From Planctomycetaceae bacterium (GTDB taxonomy: Bacteria > Planctomycetota > Planctomycetia > Planctomycetales > Planctomycetaceae), in contig JAJDEK010000284.1 in the NCBI GenBank assembly GCA_029259875.1, positions 1-10,066 of the forward strand: a stretch of 10,066 bases of DNA, given 5' to 3'. This document shows positions 1 to 7,767 of the stretch, in pieces (the first letter of the stretch is position 1; every line of letters begins with the position of its first letter). Position numbers and translations under genes: made by a program. The notes beneath the pieces were generated by a model that had not been told where the DNA came from, ran no database searches, and saw nothing but the letters and a program-made list of their open reading frames with translations.

Positions 1-321
1 GGCAGTAATCTCGGTGAGCGAGTCCTGTTGATTGGACATGATGGCCAGAAACGTGACACCTTGTTTAGAAAACTGATCGGAGAGTTTTTGTAAACGACCA
101 CCATAGAGTTTTGCCAATGGGCATTCTGTTCCCATAAAGGCAATCACGACAAGCTTCTGTTCTTTCAGATCATTCAGTTGAACGGTTTTGCCTCGAAAAT
201 CCTTGAGGCTGAAATTCTCTACTTTTTTTCCGATGAGAGAATCAGTTGTTTCCGCCGATACCGTTACTGTGAACAGGATGGCTGACATGAAACCCAGAAT
301 TAGATAACAGAAGCGTTGCAT
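1..321 (-). CDS. Secreted redoxin-domain (AhpC/TSA, thioredoxin-fold) protein, C-terminus missing
   Basis: The minus strand reads open from an ATG at 321 to the window edge, giving the first 107 residues. Residues 1-23 look like a Sec signal peptide: a short basic start, a hydrophobic core, and a VSA-ET cleavage site near residue 23. This implies action outside the cytoplasmic membrane. The mature part begins like a redoxin or TlpA-type domain (GKKVENFSLKDFRGKTVQL), followed by the beta strand KLVVIAFMGTECPLAKLY that carries Cys67. The usual CxxC resolving cysteine is absent: the motif is CPLAK. In planctomycetes such redoxin domains often head larger secreted proteins with cytochrome c-like parts; that is family knowledge, and the rest of this protein lies outside the window. 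A purine-rich GAGGAG lies about 11 bases upstream of the ATG, with an AAGG closer in. It is divergent from acpS. The redoxin-fold call is good; substrate and partners are unknown. Confidence 0.82.
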   Translation of the reverse strand, partial: MQRFCYLILGFMSAILFTVTVSAETTDSLIGKKVENFSLKDFRGKTVQLNDLKEQKLVVIAFMGTECPLAKLYGGRLQKLSDQFSKQGVTFLAIMSNQQDSLTEITA

Positions 322-452
322 TCGACCTTGAACTCCTCTTTGAACTCTTATTTAATGACATTCTCTTATTTTATGTCGAGACTATTTCCAGACACTAGAG
401 GAAAGTACTCTTGTAGAACTGATTATGTTTCAATATTCATATAAAATTTAAG

Positions 453-480
453 AATAACCACCTATACATGAGTGGTTGTT
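453..480 (+). promoter_or_regulatory. Inverted repeat / hairpin upstream of acpS
   Basis: AATAACCAC (453-461) pairs with GTGGTTGTT (472-480). This gives nine base pairs including one T-G wobble, around a 10-base loop. It ends 14 bases before the Shine-Dalgarno of acpS, so it could be an operator or sit in the 5' leader. It has no long T tract and no gene ends just before it, so a terminator is less likely. The repeat is directly visible; its role is unknown. Confidence 0.4.
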
Positions 481-494
481 TATGTGACTGGGAT

Positions 495-500
495 AGGTGA
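495..500 (+). promoter_or_regulatory. Shine-Dalgarno AGGTGA for the GTG start of acpS
   Basis: AGGTGA matches the anti-Shine-Dalgarno complement and lies six bases before the GTG at 507. This spacing supports GTG as the true start, which also gives the family-typical N-terminus MIVGLGTDIVEI. Confidence 0.75.
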
Positions 501-506
501 GCGTCC

Positions 507-893
507 GTGATTGTTGGATTGGGAACAGATATCGTCGAGATTTCGCGAATTGGTCAAATGATCGAGCGTCATGGAGAGGTATTTATCAATCGCGTATTTA
601 CTGAGGTCGAAAATGAATACTGCGGCTCCAAGAAAAATAAAGAGCAACACTATGCGGGCCGCTGGGCAGCCAAAGAGGCTGTAATGAAGACGCTGGGCAC
701 CGGTTTCATTAAGGGGATTGGCTGGAAAGAAATCGAAGTCGTTAACCTGCAAAGTGGCAAACCCACCATCGTGATTTCAGGGGGGGTAGAACGTCATGCT
801 GCGGAAATGGGTGTCGATGAAATTTTGATTACGATTTCACACAGTCGTGAATTTGCCACAGCCACTGCCATCGCACTTGGCAAGGTGAAGTAA
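507..893 (+). CDS. acpS: Holo-[acyl-carrier-protein] synthase
   Basis: AcpS transfers the 4'-phosphopantetheine group from coenzyme A to a serine of apo-ACP, switching on fatty acid synthesis in the cytoplasm. The 128-residue length is typical of the small, trimeric AcpS family. The N-terminal signature GTDIVEISRI is present with the magnesium ligand Asp8. The second signature, AGRWAAKEAVMKTLGTG at residues 50-66, contains Glu57 (metal ligand) and Lys56. The C-terminal ITISHSREFATATAIA is the usual closing strand region. The gene starts with GTG, preceded by a well-placed AGGTGA. It is a single gene divergent from the redoxin gene, and it converges on the LOG-family gene with only 14 bases between stop codons and no obvious terminator there. 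Nothing looks broken. Function is assigned with high confidence from the motifs. Confidence 0.96.
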   Translation: MIVGLGTDIVEISRIGQMIERHGEVFINRVFTEVENEYCGSKKNKEQHYAGRWAAKEAVMKTLGTGFIKGIGWKEIEVVNLQSGKPTIVISGGVERHAAEMGVDEILITISHSREFATATAIALGKVK

Positions 894-907
894 GACTTGC
901 CCGTTGA

Positions 908-1498
908 TTAAATTTGTTCTGGGTCCAGGAATTTTTCAATCACAGGTAGTTGATGCCGTTGCAGGTGATCGATCAGAGTCGCTGGAGTTTCATCAGCGAT
1001 GATCAAATCGCGATATTTGGGTTTGATAAATTCGGTCTCAATACAATGTTCGACCATGGTCAATAAAGGGTCATAGAAGCCTGCAACATTGAGCACACCC
1101 ATCGGTTTAGAATAAATTCCCAATTGTACCCAGGAAACAACTTCGAATAGTTCTTCCAATGTACCAAAGCCGCCAGGCATGGCGATGAAGGCATCCGAGC
1201 ACTCTGACATCTTTGCTTTGCGGGTGTGCATGTCTTCCACAACGAGCATTTCTTTAACACCCGGATGAAGCAGTTCTTTGGTTGCCAATTGCCGAGGAAT
1301 CACACCAATCACGTCGCCGCCGGATTCCAGGACCGCATCGGCAATAATACCCATCAAACCAACGCTACCGCCTCCGTAAACCAGCGTGATATTTCGCTGC
1401 GCCATACTGCGGCCTAGTTCGATCGCTGCCTGCTGATACTGCTGATCATTCCCCGATTTTGAACCACAAAAGACACAGATGCTTTTCAGCGTGCTCAT
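908..1498 (-). CDS. LOG-family protein (TIGR00730-type Rossmann fold), putative nucleoside 5'-monophosphate phosphoribohydrolase
   Basis: This 196-residue cytoplasmic protein has the full set of LOG/YgdH-family marks. CVFCGSKSG (residues 8-16) and [12 protein letters not shown] (39-50) form the nucleotide-binding Rossmann start. MHTRKAKM (90-97) carries the conserved Arg93-Lys94 pair, and [14 protein letters not shown] (107-120) is the PGGxGTxxE catalytic signature with Glu115/Glu116. Family members cleave cytokinin riboside monophosphates or other nucleotides to free base and ribose 5-phosphate; older databases call them lysine decarboxylases, which is not supported. The true substrate here is unknown. 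The ATG overlaps the ftsH stop as ATGA (1495-1498), so the two are very likely co-transcribed and translationally coupled. The length is typical, with no missing key residue seen. Confidence 0.92.
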   Translation of the reverse strand: MSTLKSICVFCGSKSGNDQQYQQAAIELGRSMAQRNITLVYGGGSVGLMGIIADAVLESGGDVIGVIPRQLATKELLHPGVKEMLVVEDMHTRKAKMSECSDAFIAMPGGFGTLEELFEVVSWVQLGIYSKPMGVLNVAGFYDPLLTMVEHCIETEFIKPKYRDLIIADETPATLIDHLQRHQLPVIEKFLDPEQI

Positions 1499-3564
1499 GC
1501 TCCCGTTCCATCGGCTGACTGGTCATTCTCGGACTTAGTTCCTTCGTTATCCTGATTATCGCCAGTTTTTCCTTCAGGCGTGTTTTCTACAAAGGTACCA
1601 GGTTTTATCTGAGGCCCACGTTGATGTTCTTTCAGAATTGACTGAAGCTGCTCCATGTCCATCACTTCAGATTCCAGTAAATCTCTGGTGAGATGTTCCA
1701 ATAACTCACGGCGTTCGTCCAGAATTTCATAGGCGATTTTTGAGCATTGATCTATAATGCGTCTGATTTCCAGATCGATCTCGCGTAAAGTATTTTCACT
1801 ATGCACGCTTTCTGAAGAACCCTGCGAATCTCCGAGGAAAGGAGATCGACGGGATTCGCTATAATGCACACGGCCTAATTTGGGGCTCATACCAAACTCG
1901 GTAACCATGCGGCGGGCCAGATCAGTGGCGCGTTGTAAATCGTTCTGGGCACCGGTGGAGGTTTCCTCGTAAATAATTTCTTCTGCGGCAATTCCCCCCA
2001 ACAGCACGCAAATACGGCTTTCGAGTTCACTTTGCGTAACAAGTTGTTTTTCCTCTTCGGGGCGTTGTAGTGTATAACCGAGTGCGCCTAAACCACGGGG
2101 AACAATTGAAATTTTGTGAACCGGATCAACGTTGGGTAACGAACAGGCAACAAGAGCATGACCACATTCGTGATACGCCACGCGGCTTTTTTCATCTTCG
2201 TGAATCAGTCTGGTTGATTTTTCCAGACCGGCGACGACTCGTTCGACCCCTTCTTCACATTCGAGCATGGAGACGGCGTCTTTGTTATTACGTGCAGCAA
2301 GCAAGGCTGCTTCGTTGATCAAGTTAGCTAGGTCCGCACCCACGAAGCCGGGGGTGATTTTGGCAATGTGTTGCAGGTTGACCGTCTCATCCATTTTTAC
2401 TTTGACACTGTGAACCTTGAGGATGGCTTCGCGGCCTCGAACGTCGGGGCGATCGACGAGTACATGCCGATCAAATCGACCGGGACGCATTAAGGCAGGG
2501 TCCAATGTTTCCGGACGGTTAGTGGCTCCCATGACGATGACACTTTGATCCGAACCGAATCCGTCCATTTCTACCAGTAGCGCATTGAGTGTTTGTTCTC
2601 GTTCATCGTGGCCACCTGGCATTCCACTACCACGTGTTTTGCCAAGTGCGTCCAATTCGTCAATGAAAATAATCGCCGGTGATTTCTGAGCGGCTTGCTG
2701 GAACATGTCTCGCACGCGAGCAGCTCCTACACCCACAAACATTTCAACAAAATCAGAACCTGACAGACCATAGAAAGGAACCCCTGCTTCGCCGGCAACC
2801 GCTTTGGCAAGCATCGTTTTACCAGTTCCGGGAGGACCGACCAGCAACACTCCCTTAGGGATTCGACCGCCGAGTGCCTGATACTTAGCGGGGGTCTTCA
2901 AAAACTCAACGACTTCGCGCAATTCTTCGACCGCTTCATCAATGCCCGCGACATCATTGAAGTTGACCTCTATGTCTTCCTGGGCATACATGCGGCCTCT
3001 GCTACGGCCGAATGACATCGGCGAACCTGCGCCACCCATACGTCGAAACAGATAAATCACAAATATTAAAAGCACGATGGGAAAGAATAAAACAGCAATC
3101 AGCGACTCCCATTCCGAAGGACGGCTTTCAGAATCGACAATGATATTCTTGGTTTCCAGTTTTGATTGTAGTTGGGCACGGACTTCGGAGGGAATCCCCC
3201 AGACAGGAATGTAAAACTTCTTTGTGGTTTCCGGCAATGATCCTTTTTCAGGGGACTCTGGCTGAGGCTGATCCTGAAAAACGATATAGTCACTGCCAAA
3301 TTTTAATTCGTGAACGTTGGTCTTATTGTACTTGCCATCGTCAAGCCCTTTGACGAAGTCTCCAAATTTGATTTTATCTCCTTTAGTGTTATTAGAGACA
3401 ACCGAAAGGGTGATGACCAGGATCAATCCACCTACAACCAGATACCAGAGAAGATTGTTTTTTGCCCCCTTCGGCTCAGGACGACGATCATCACCTTTGG
3501 GAGGCTGATCGGGTGCGGAAGGACGTTCTTTTTTGTTCTGATTGTCGGAATCCGTGTTTGGCAT
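1495..3564 (-). CDS. ftsH: ATP-dependent zinc metalloprotease FtsH
   Basis: FtsH is a hexameric inner-membrane AAA+ protease that extracts and degrades membrane and short-lived cytoplasmic proteins. All parts are visible in the 689 residues. A charged, proline-rich head (1-35) precedes TM1 (about 38-57), an extracytoplasmic domain (about 60-153) and TM2 (about 154-173). The AAA module has Walker A GPPGTGKT (243-250), pore loop FVG (276-278), Walker B IIFIDE (298-303) and a second region of homology, GATNRP...LMRPGRFDR, with arginine fingers Arg360 and Arg363. The M41 peptidase site is HECGH (465-469), with a third zinc ligand probably Asp542 in [10 protein letters not shown]. The common form is HEAGH; the Cys467 is a mild variant. 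The C-terminal tail after about 655 is acidic and low-complexity. The N-terminal extension before TM1 is longer than in E. coli. The ribosome binding site is weak (AAAAGAAA upstream). It is the first gene of a two-gene unit with the LOG-family gene. Confidence 0.97.
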   Translation of the reverse strand: MPNTDSDNQNKKERPSAPDQPPKGDDRRPEPKGAKNNLLWYLVVGGLILVITLSVVSNNTKGDKIKFGDFVKGLDDGKYNKTNVHELKFGSDYIVFQDQPQPESPEKGSLPETTKKFYIPVWGIPSEVRAQLQSKLETKNIIVDSESRPSEWESLIAVLFFPIVLLIFVIYLFRRMGGAGSPMSFGRSRGRMYAQEDIEVNFNDVAGIDEAVEELREVVEFLKTPAKYQALGGRIPKGVLLVGPPGTGKTMLAKAVAGEAGVPFYGLSGSDFVEMFVGVGAARVRDMFQQAAQKSPAIIFIDELDALGKTRGSGMPGGHDEREQTLNALLVEMDGFGSDQSVIVMGATNRPETLDPALMRPGRFDRHVLVDRPDVRGREAILKVHSVKVKMDETVNLQHIAKITPGFVGADLANLINEAALLAARNNKDAVSMLECEEGVERVVAGLEKSTRLIHEDEKSRVAYHECGHALVACSLPNVDPVHKISIVPRGLGALGYTLQRPEEEKQLVTQSELESRICVLLGGIAAEEIIYEETSTGAQNDLQRATDLARRMVTEFGMSPKLGRVHYSESRRSPFLGDSQGSSESVHSENTLREIDLEIRRIIDQCSKIAYEILDERRELLEHLTRDLLESEVMDMEQLQSILKEHQRGPQIKPGTFVENTPEGKTGDNQDNEGTKSENDQSADGTGA

Positions 3565-3963
3565 GAAAAAATTTCTTTTCTGAGTAGTGCGTTGTTCTAA
3601 TGATTTATCTTAAATACGCACGTAACAAAAAGTTAGGTAATAAATCCTTCGCAAGAAACCGCATTTGAAGGAGCAAGATTCTTAACACTGAGTGCATCTT
3701 AGCTTTATAGTTAATGTATGTCGTTTCGGAAGAGGGGTCAATCACACGTTTTTAAGAGAAATCCACCTTCAGCTCAAAACACAATCTGAAAAGGGCCTGT
3801 TGAAGCAAGAATGCCTCTTGTCATGTTTAATTATTACGCCTAAAATGCGGATTCGTTGGTGGTTAGGCAAAAATTTAGAACCGAAGAATGTCTTTTTTCC
3901 GCTCTCTAATATAATCGATAAAACAGTCAATTTAACCGACTGAAGATGAGAAAACAGGGTCGA
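3565..3963. promoter_or_regulatory. Divergent intergenic region between ftsH and dxr
   Basis: This is about 400 bp of AT-rich DNA between oppositely oriented genes, with no convincing gene. Short open frames exist, but they lack recognisable protein character. Visible elements are a perfect TATAAT at 3910-3915 ahead of dxr, a TAAGAT on the minus strand (3607-3612) ahead of ftsH with a poor -35, and a 7-bp inverted repeat GATTTAT/ATAAATC at 3602-3608 and 3640-3646. No CIRCE-type heat-shock operator was recognised. Promoter roles are inferred from position. Confidence 0.45.
3910..3915 (+). promoter_or_regulatory. Candidate -10 box (TATAAT) for dxr-rseP
   Basis: A consensus TATAAT lies 48 bases before the preferred dxr start at 3964, a sensible leader length. 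The sequence 16-18 bases upstream (around 3886-3893) has no good -35 match, so this is a weak, position-based call. Confidence 0.35.
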
Positions 3964-5109
3964 ATGAAGCGAATAGCCGTTCTTGGGTCGACGGGTTCGA
4001 TTGGTACCAATACTCTCGATGTCATTGCCTCCCACTCACAGGAAATGCAATTAATTGCAATTACCGCTCATAATAGTTGGGAACAGTTAGCTCAGCAGTC
4101 CCAACAATTTCACCCGCAGTGGACTGTGCTTAGCAATCCTGAATTGAATTCTGTAGTCACGCAGGAATCGTTTTCCCATTCGACCGAACTGTTATTTGGT
4201 GCCGACGAAATCGAACGAGTTGCAGCATCTGATGAAGTAGATGTTGTCATATGTGGAATTGTGGGAGCAGCCGGCTTAAGAGGAGCTTGGGCAGCGGTCG
4301 AGGCTGGTAAAACCGTAGGAATCGCCAATAAAGAGACGTTAGTTGTTGCAGGGCCATTAATTATGGAACTTGCGGCCCAAAATCAGGCAACGTTATTGCC
4401 AGTTGATAGTGAACATAATGCAATCTTCCAGGCATTGCAGGCAGGACATCCCAAAGATGTGAAACGTGTGATTTTGACAGCCAGTGGTGGTCCTTTTCGA
4501 GGTGCGACCCAAGCGGAATTGAAAGAGGTCACGCCAGAAAAAGCGCTCGCTCATCCTACTTGGGATATGGGGCCAAAAATCAGCGTCGATTCTGCGACGA
4601 TGATGAACAAAGCACTGGAGATTATTGAAGCCAAATGGTTGTTTAATCTGTCATCAGAGCAAATTTCGGTAGTCGTCCACCCTCAGTCTATTGTACATTC
4701 GATGGTGGAATTTGTGGATGGATCTGTGATCGCTCAGCTCTCACCACCCGATATGAGACTTCCCATTCAGTACGCACTTACGTATCCTGATAGGAGAGAA
4801 GGCTTAAATATTCCGATGGACTGGAGTCAGTCTTTTGAACTAACCTTTGAGCCACCCGACATGGAAGCGTTCCCTGCTTTGCAACTTGGTTATGAAGTTG
4901 CTGAAAAAGGGGGAACCTGTGGTGCGGTATTAAATGCGGCGAATGAAGCCGCTGTTGAACGTTTTTTGGCGGGCGAATTGCGTTTTTGCGATATTGCGAT
5001 CTCTTGCCAGCAAGTTTTAGAGTCCCATCAATTCGATCCCAATCCAAGTCTGGAAGAACTGTTTCTGCTGGATGGCTGGGCTCGCAAGGAGATAAAAAAG
5101 TGGAAGTAG
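3964..5109 (+). CDS. dxr: 1-deoxy-D-xylulose 5-phosphate reductoisomerase
   Basis: Dxr converts 1-deoxy-D-xylulose 5-phosphate to 2-C-methyl-D-erythritol 4-phosphate with NADPH, the committed step of the MEP isoprenoid pathway, in the cytoplasm. Residues below count from the ATG at 3964 (381 aa). GSTGSIGTNTLDV near the N-terminus binds NADPH. GIVGAAGL and IANKETLVVAG follow at about 98-130. PVDSEHNAIFQ (146-156) gives Asp148 and Glu150, and SVDSATMMNKALE ends in Glu219, the third metal ligand. ASGGPFR, HPTWDMGPKI and HPQSIVHSMVEF are the usual substrate-loop and core motifs. An in-frame ATG at 3946 would add six residues. I prefer 3964 because it yields the family-typical MKRIAVLGSTGSIG, and AGGG lies a few bases upstream. 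The 3' end overlaps the next gene by 10 bases, so dxr and rseP are expected to be one operon. All key residues are intact. Confidence 0.95.
   Translation: MKRIAVLGSTGSIGTNTLDVIASHSQEMQLIAITAHNSWEQLAQQSQQFHPQWTVLSNPELNSVVTQESFSHSTELLFGADEIERVAASDEVDVVICGIVGAAGLRGAWAAVEAGKTVGIANKETLVVAGPLIMELAAQNQATLLPVDSEHNAIFQALQAGHPKDVKRVILTASGGPFRGATQAELKEVTPEKALAHPTWDMGPKISVDSATMMNKALEIIEAKWLFNLSSEQISVVVHPQSIVHSMVEFVDGSVIAQLSPPDMRLPIQYALTYPDRREGLNIPMDWSQSFELTFEPPDMEAFPALQLGYEVAEKGGTCGAVLNAANEAAVERFLAGELRFCDIAISCQQVLESHQFDPNPSLEELFLLDGWARKEIKKWK
5086..5091 (+). promoter_or_regulatory. Shine-Dalgarno AAGGAG for the GTG start of rseP
   Basis: AAGGAG inside the end of dxr is followed after eight bases by GTG at 5100, in frame with the protease. 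This strong site decides the start. Reading the frame further upstream would add an unrelated 38-residue head that lies within dxr coding sequence. Confidence 0.8.
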
Positions 5110-7127
5110 TGTTAAGCGGCCTGTTGTTAGGAACACTTATAGGCAAAATTACCAACATCGCCATGGTTGCTTTAGGGCTGGGGTTGGTTATTTTCTTTCA
5201 CGAGCTAGGACACTTCGCTGTCGCCAAGTGGTGTAATGTGAAAGTCGAACGGTTCAGTATTGGATTTGGACCGATTATTTACAGCTTCAAATATGGCGAG
5301 ACAGAGTATGCACTTTCCATCATTCCCTTCGGTGGTTATGTCAAAATGCTGGGGCAAGACGATGTTGACCCGAGTCAGTTAACGAGTGAAGAAATTGCCC
5401 TTGATCCCCGTTCGTATTCCGCCAAGCCCGTTTATCAAAGGATGGGGATTATTTCGGCGGGAGTCATTATGAATATTATCACCGGGATGTTGTTCTTCGC
5501 TTTCGCCTTTCGGATGGGCGTGGAATCGATGCCGAGTGTGATCGGTGCCGCGATTCCCGGAATGCCTGCCTGGGAATCAGGAATCCAACCGGGCGATGTG
5601 ATTCAAGAAATTGACGGCAAAAAAACGAACTCTTATATGGACATCATCCGCAGTAGTGCATTTAGCGATGGTGATATCACAATGGCAGGTACGCACCTGG
5701 ATGGCCAAAAGTTCGATGTCAAAATTACTCCGGACCAAACGGGAACACGGCCACAAATTGGCACTATCCCGGCCAATAGTCTGAAGATTCCCGTTTATCA
5801 GGACCCAGCACAAAGTGTTGCCAGTAAAGGGACCGCTGCGGCAAAAGCGGAACCAAGCTTCTTAGCAGGAGACACCTTCAAAACCATTGATGGTAAACCG
5901 ATTAAAAACTATGCCGAACTTCAAAGGACATTTGCAGCCAAAAGTAACCAGATATTAAAAATCGGCGTGAATCGAAAAGGAACGCCGCCTACAGAAATCG
6001 TCGAAATCACTGTTGGGAATAATCCCTTTCGTACGTTAGGCCTCCAGATGGACATTGGACTGATTGAATCGATCCAACAAGGTTCACCTGCGGAACGGGC
6101 TGGTTTGAAAGTCGGCGACAAAATCACACACATTGATAATCAAGACGTCGGAAAAGCTTTGAATCCATTGCAGTTGCCAAATTATTTTTCAGGCAAAGTC
6201 GGTGAAACAATTCCTATTGTTGTGAAACGACAAAAAGATGGCAGTGATCCAACTGAAGTGAACTTGAATGTGGTTCCTCTTGACAATCCTGCCTGGCTTG
6301 AGCATCCGTATTACCCGAATAATCCTTTAGCCGTTGGATCGATCGGAATCGCCTTTCATGTGATTCCAACAGTTTTGAAAGTGGAAGAAGGCAGTCCGGC
6401 AGACAAAGCAGGAATCAAGCCGGAAGAGCGGATCAAGAAAATCAAAATCATGCTACCCGACAACGACACGGCCGCGGATTGGGGTAATCTCTCTGAGGTT
6501 ACTTATGAATTTGATGATAAAGATAAAAAAATGAACTGGGCCAGTGCATTCTGGGAGATGCAAGTGCGTCCTGGCTGGCCTGTGGAATTGACGGTCAGTA
6601 ATAAACGTCAATTACGAGAAGTCAAACTGGTGCCTTGGGTCAATCCGAATCAGACAGCAGGGGAACAATGGTCATTACCCGTTCGGGGAATCAGGTTAGA
6701 GTTATTGCGGGAAACTCAAAAGGCCGACAGCATGGGACAAGCGTTGGGGATGGGCGTCAAATACACATCTAATTCAGCCAAAGATATCTATCTGACTTTG
6801 AAAAGTTTGTTCACAGGACGTGTCTCCCCTCTTGAATTGAGTGGTCCCGTCACCATTGCGACTGTTGCCTATGAAGTCGCCCATCAGGGATACGCCGAAT
6901 TATTATTGTTTCTTGGTTTTCTGAGTGTGAATCTAGCTGTTTTGAACTTCCTGCCGATCCCTGTACTGGATGGCGGACACATGGTTTTCTTGTGCTGGGA
7001 AGGAATCACACGCAAGCGGCCCAATGAAAAAGTTCTGGCTGCAGCCACGTATGTCGGAATGATTTTTGTGTTAGGTTTGATGCTCTTCGTACTCTATCTT
7101 GATATTTTCTTGCGTGCTTTATCTTGA
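5100..7127 (+). CDS. rseP: RseP-like site-2 intramembrane zinc protease with several PDZ modules
   Basis: RseP/M50 proteases cut transmembrane segments of regulators such as anti-sigma factors, and clear signal-peptide remnants. From the GTG at 5100 the protein has 675 residues. TM1 (about 21-42) carries the zinc motif HELGH (34-38), and TM2 lies at about 115-138. The C-terminal half-site NFLPIPVLDGGH (616-627) has Asp624 as third ligand beside TM3 (about 599-620), and TM4 spans about 649-668. GFGP and FGGYVKMLG (77-85) are the usual membrane-associated loop motifs. Between TM2 and TM3 lie about 460 residues, much more than in E. coli RseP (about 450 aa in total, two PDZ domains). I see PDZ-like segments near 145-210, 250-305, 320-395 and 422-510, judged by repeated GSPAxxAGxKxGDxIxxID-type patterns; the second and fourth are incomplete. 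It overlaps dxr by 10 bases. Catalytic residues are all present; the natural substrate is unknown. Confidence 0.93.
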   Translation: MEVVLSGLLLGTLIGKITNIAMVALGLGLVIFFHELGHFAVAKWCNVKVERFSIGFGPIIYSFKYGETEYALSIIPFGGYVKMLGQDDVDPSQLTSEEIALDPRSYSAKPVYQRMGIISAGVIMNIITGMLFFAFAFRMGVESMPSVIGAAIPGMPAWESGIQPGDVIQEIDGKKTNSYMDIIRSSAFSDGDITMAGTHLDGQKFDVKITPDQTGTRPQIGTIPANSLKIPVYQDPAQSVASKGTAAAKAEPSFLAGDTFKTIDGKPIKNYAELQRTFAAKSNQILKIGVNRKGTPPTEIVEITVGNNPFRTLGLQMDIGLIESIQQGSPAERAGLKVGDKITHIDNQDVGKALNPLQLPNYFSGKVGETIPIVVKRQKDGSDPTEVNLNVVPLDNPAWLEHPYYPNNPLAVGSIGIAFHVIPTVLKVEEGSPADKAGIKPEERIKKIKIMLPDNDTAADWGNLSEVTYEFDDKDKKMNWASAFWEMQVRPGWPVELTVSNKRQLREVKLVPWVNPNQTAGEQWSLPVRGIRLELLRETQKADSMGQALGMGVKYTSNSAKDIYLTLKSLFTGRVSPLELSGPVTIATVAYEVAHQGYAELLLFLGFLSVNLAVLNFLPIPVLDGGHMVFLCWEGITRKRPNEKVLAAATYVGMIFVLGLMLFVLYLDIFLRALS

Positions 7128-7158
7128 TTTATTCCGCATCGCAATTTGAAAATTCGTT

Positions 7159-7197
7159 TTGCTGTCGCTGACGGATTTGTTATCCTAGTACTATAAA
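7159..7197 (+). promoter_or_regulatory. Weak candidate promoter before the 145-residue membrane protein gene
   Basis: Two overlapping possibilities are visible: TTGCTG (7159-7164) with TATCCT (7181-7186) at a 16-base spacer, and CTGACG (7168-7173) with TATAAA (7192-7197) at an 18-base spacer. Either would leave a leader of about 110 bases. No terminator was seen after rseP, so read-through from the dxr-rseP operon is also possible. Confidence 0.25.
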
Positions 7198-7310
7198 TGT
7201 ACTTTTCTGATTATGTGCCTACGATAAGATTCCTTTGGTGGGCCACAATACTTCAGATACAGTTTATTTCTGTTTGAACTGAAACAGGACGTACAGCGGA
7301 GAACCAATCT

Positions 7311-7748
7311 ATGGTAGCAGGGCGGTCCCCTCATGGTTCCGGAGATCAGGCTTCAGCCTGGTTGGCGACGGTGTTTACACTCGTAGGGGGATTGTTTGCT
7401 TGCGTTTTTGTGGTTGTCACCAGTGGTGAGCCGCCCGGTAAACCAATGATGATCGCCTTGGGCGTGATCACAGTGCTTTTGCTAATACTATGGCTACTAC
7501 GCGAAAAACCACCAGAGGCTCAACAGCAATCACTCCGATTATGGTACTGGTGGAAAAAAGAAGACTCAAACCAGGTCGAGTATAAACCCCGACCGCGAAA
7601 GCGTTCCAGCCACATCGATTATGGGGATCAAAAACCGCCAACTTTGGATTCGATTCGCGAGACAGTCGATGAACAACGAACCTGGGTTCCTTCGATTCGG
7701 AATCTCCAGGACTCGACAGATGGCTCTAATGAAGCAAACTCAAATTAG
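7311..7748 (+). CDS. Small two-helix membrane protein of unknown function
   Basis: I do not recognise this 145-residue protein. It has two hydrophobic stretches, at about residues 15-37 and 46-63, joined by a short turn rich in Gly and Pro (SGEPPGKP). This looks like a helical hairpin with both ends on the same side. The tail (64-145) is soluble, rich in charged residues, and includes LWYWWKKED (77-85) and the basic PRPRKRSS (93-100), which suggests a cytoplasmic C-terminus by the positive-inside rule. The ATG is preceded by GGAGA at 7298-7302 with an eight-base gap, supporting the start. A short hairpin (CTGTTT/AAACAG, about 7270-7287) lies just before this site. It follows rseP after 183 bases in the same direction and could be transcribed with it. 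It converges on the next gene with 19 bases between stops. It is probably a real gene, given the good start site and membrane pattern. Confidence 0.75.
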   Translation: MVAGRSPHGSGDQASAWLATVFTLVGGLFACVFVVVTSGEPPGKPMMIALGVITVLLLILWLLREKPPEAQQQSLRLWYWWKKEDSNQVEYKPRPRKRSSHIDYGDQKPPTLDSIRETVDEQRTWVPSIRNLQDSTDGSNEANSN

Positions 7749-7750
7749 CT

Positions 7751-7762
7751 CTCTATATAGAG
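7751..7762. repeat. 12-bp perfect palindrome between two convergent genes
   Basis: CTCTATATAGAG fills most of the 19-base gap between the stop codons of the converging genes. It is self-complementary with no loop, so as RNA it would make only a poor hairpin, and there is no adjacent T tract. It might be a chance palindrome, a protein site, or part of a weak bidirectional end signal. Confidence 0.4.
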
Positions 7763-7767
7763 TGTGG

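Larger units (their letters stand above)
322..506. promoter_or_regulatory. Divergent intergenic region between redoxin gene and acpS
   Basis: This 185-bp AT-rich gap separates two divergently transcribed genes, so it should hold promoters for both. On the plus strand a TATAAA at 440-445 is a possible -10 box, but I see no good -35 at the right distance. A hairpin at 453-480 precedes the acpS ribosome binding site. Assignment of promoter elements is inference only. Confidence 0.4.

Noticed and set aside
894..907. Possible terminator between acpS and the LOG-family gene
   Set aside because: The 14-base gap has no inverted repeat or T tract.
3692..3943. Open frame of 83 codons on the plus strand upstream of dxr
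   Set aside because: It needs a GTG start, shows no family character or good ribosome binding site, and fills the expected promoter region of dxr.
3946..3963. Upstream ATG for dxr adding six residues
   Set aside because: It has a purine run directly against the ATG with no spacing. The ATG at 3964 gives the standard N-terminus. The upstream start cannot be fully excluded.
4986..5099. Longer start for the site-2 protease within dxr
   Set aside because: The extra 38 residues are a shadow of dxr coding sequence. The GTG at 5100 has a strong AAGGAG at ideal spacing and gives a family-like N-terminus.
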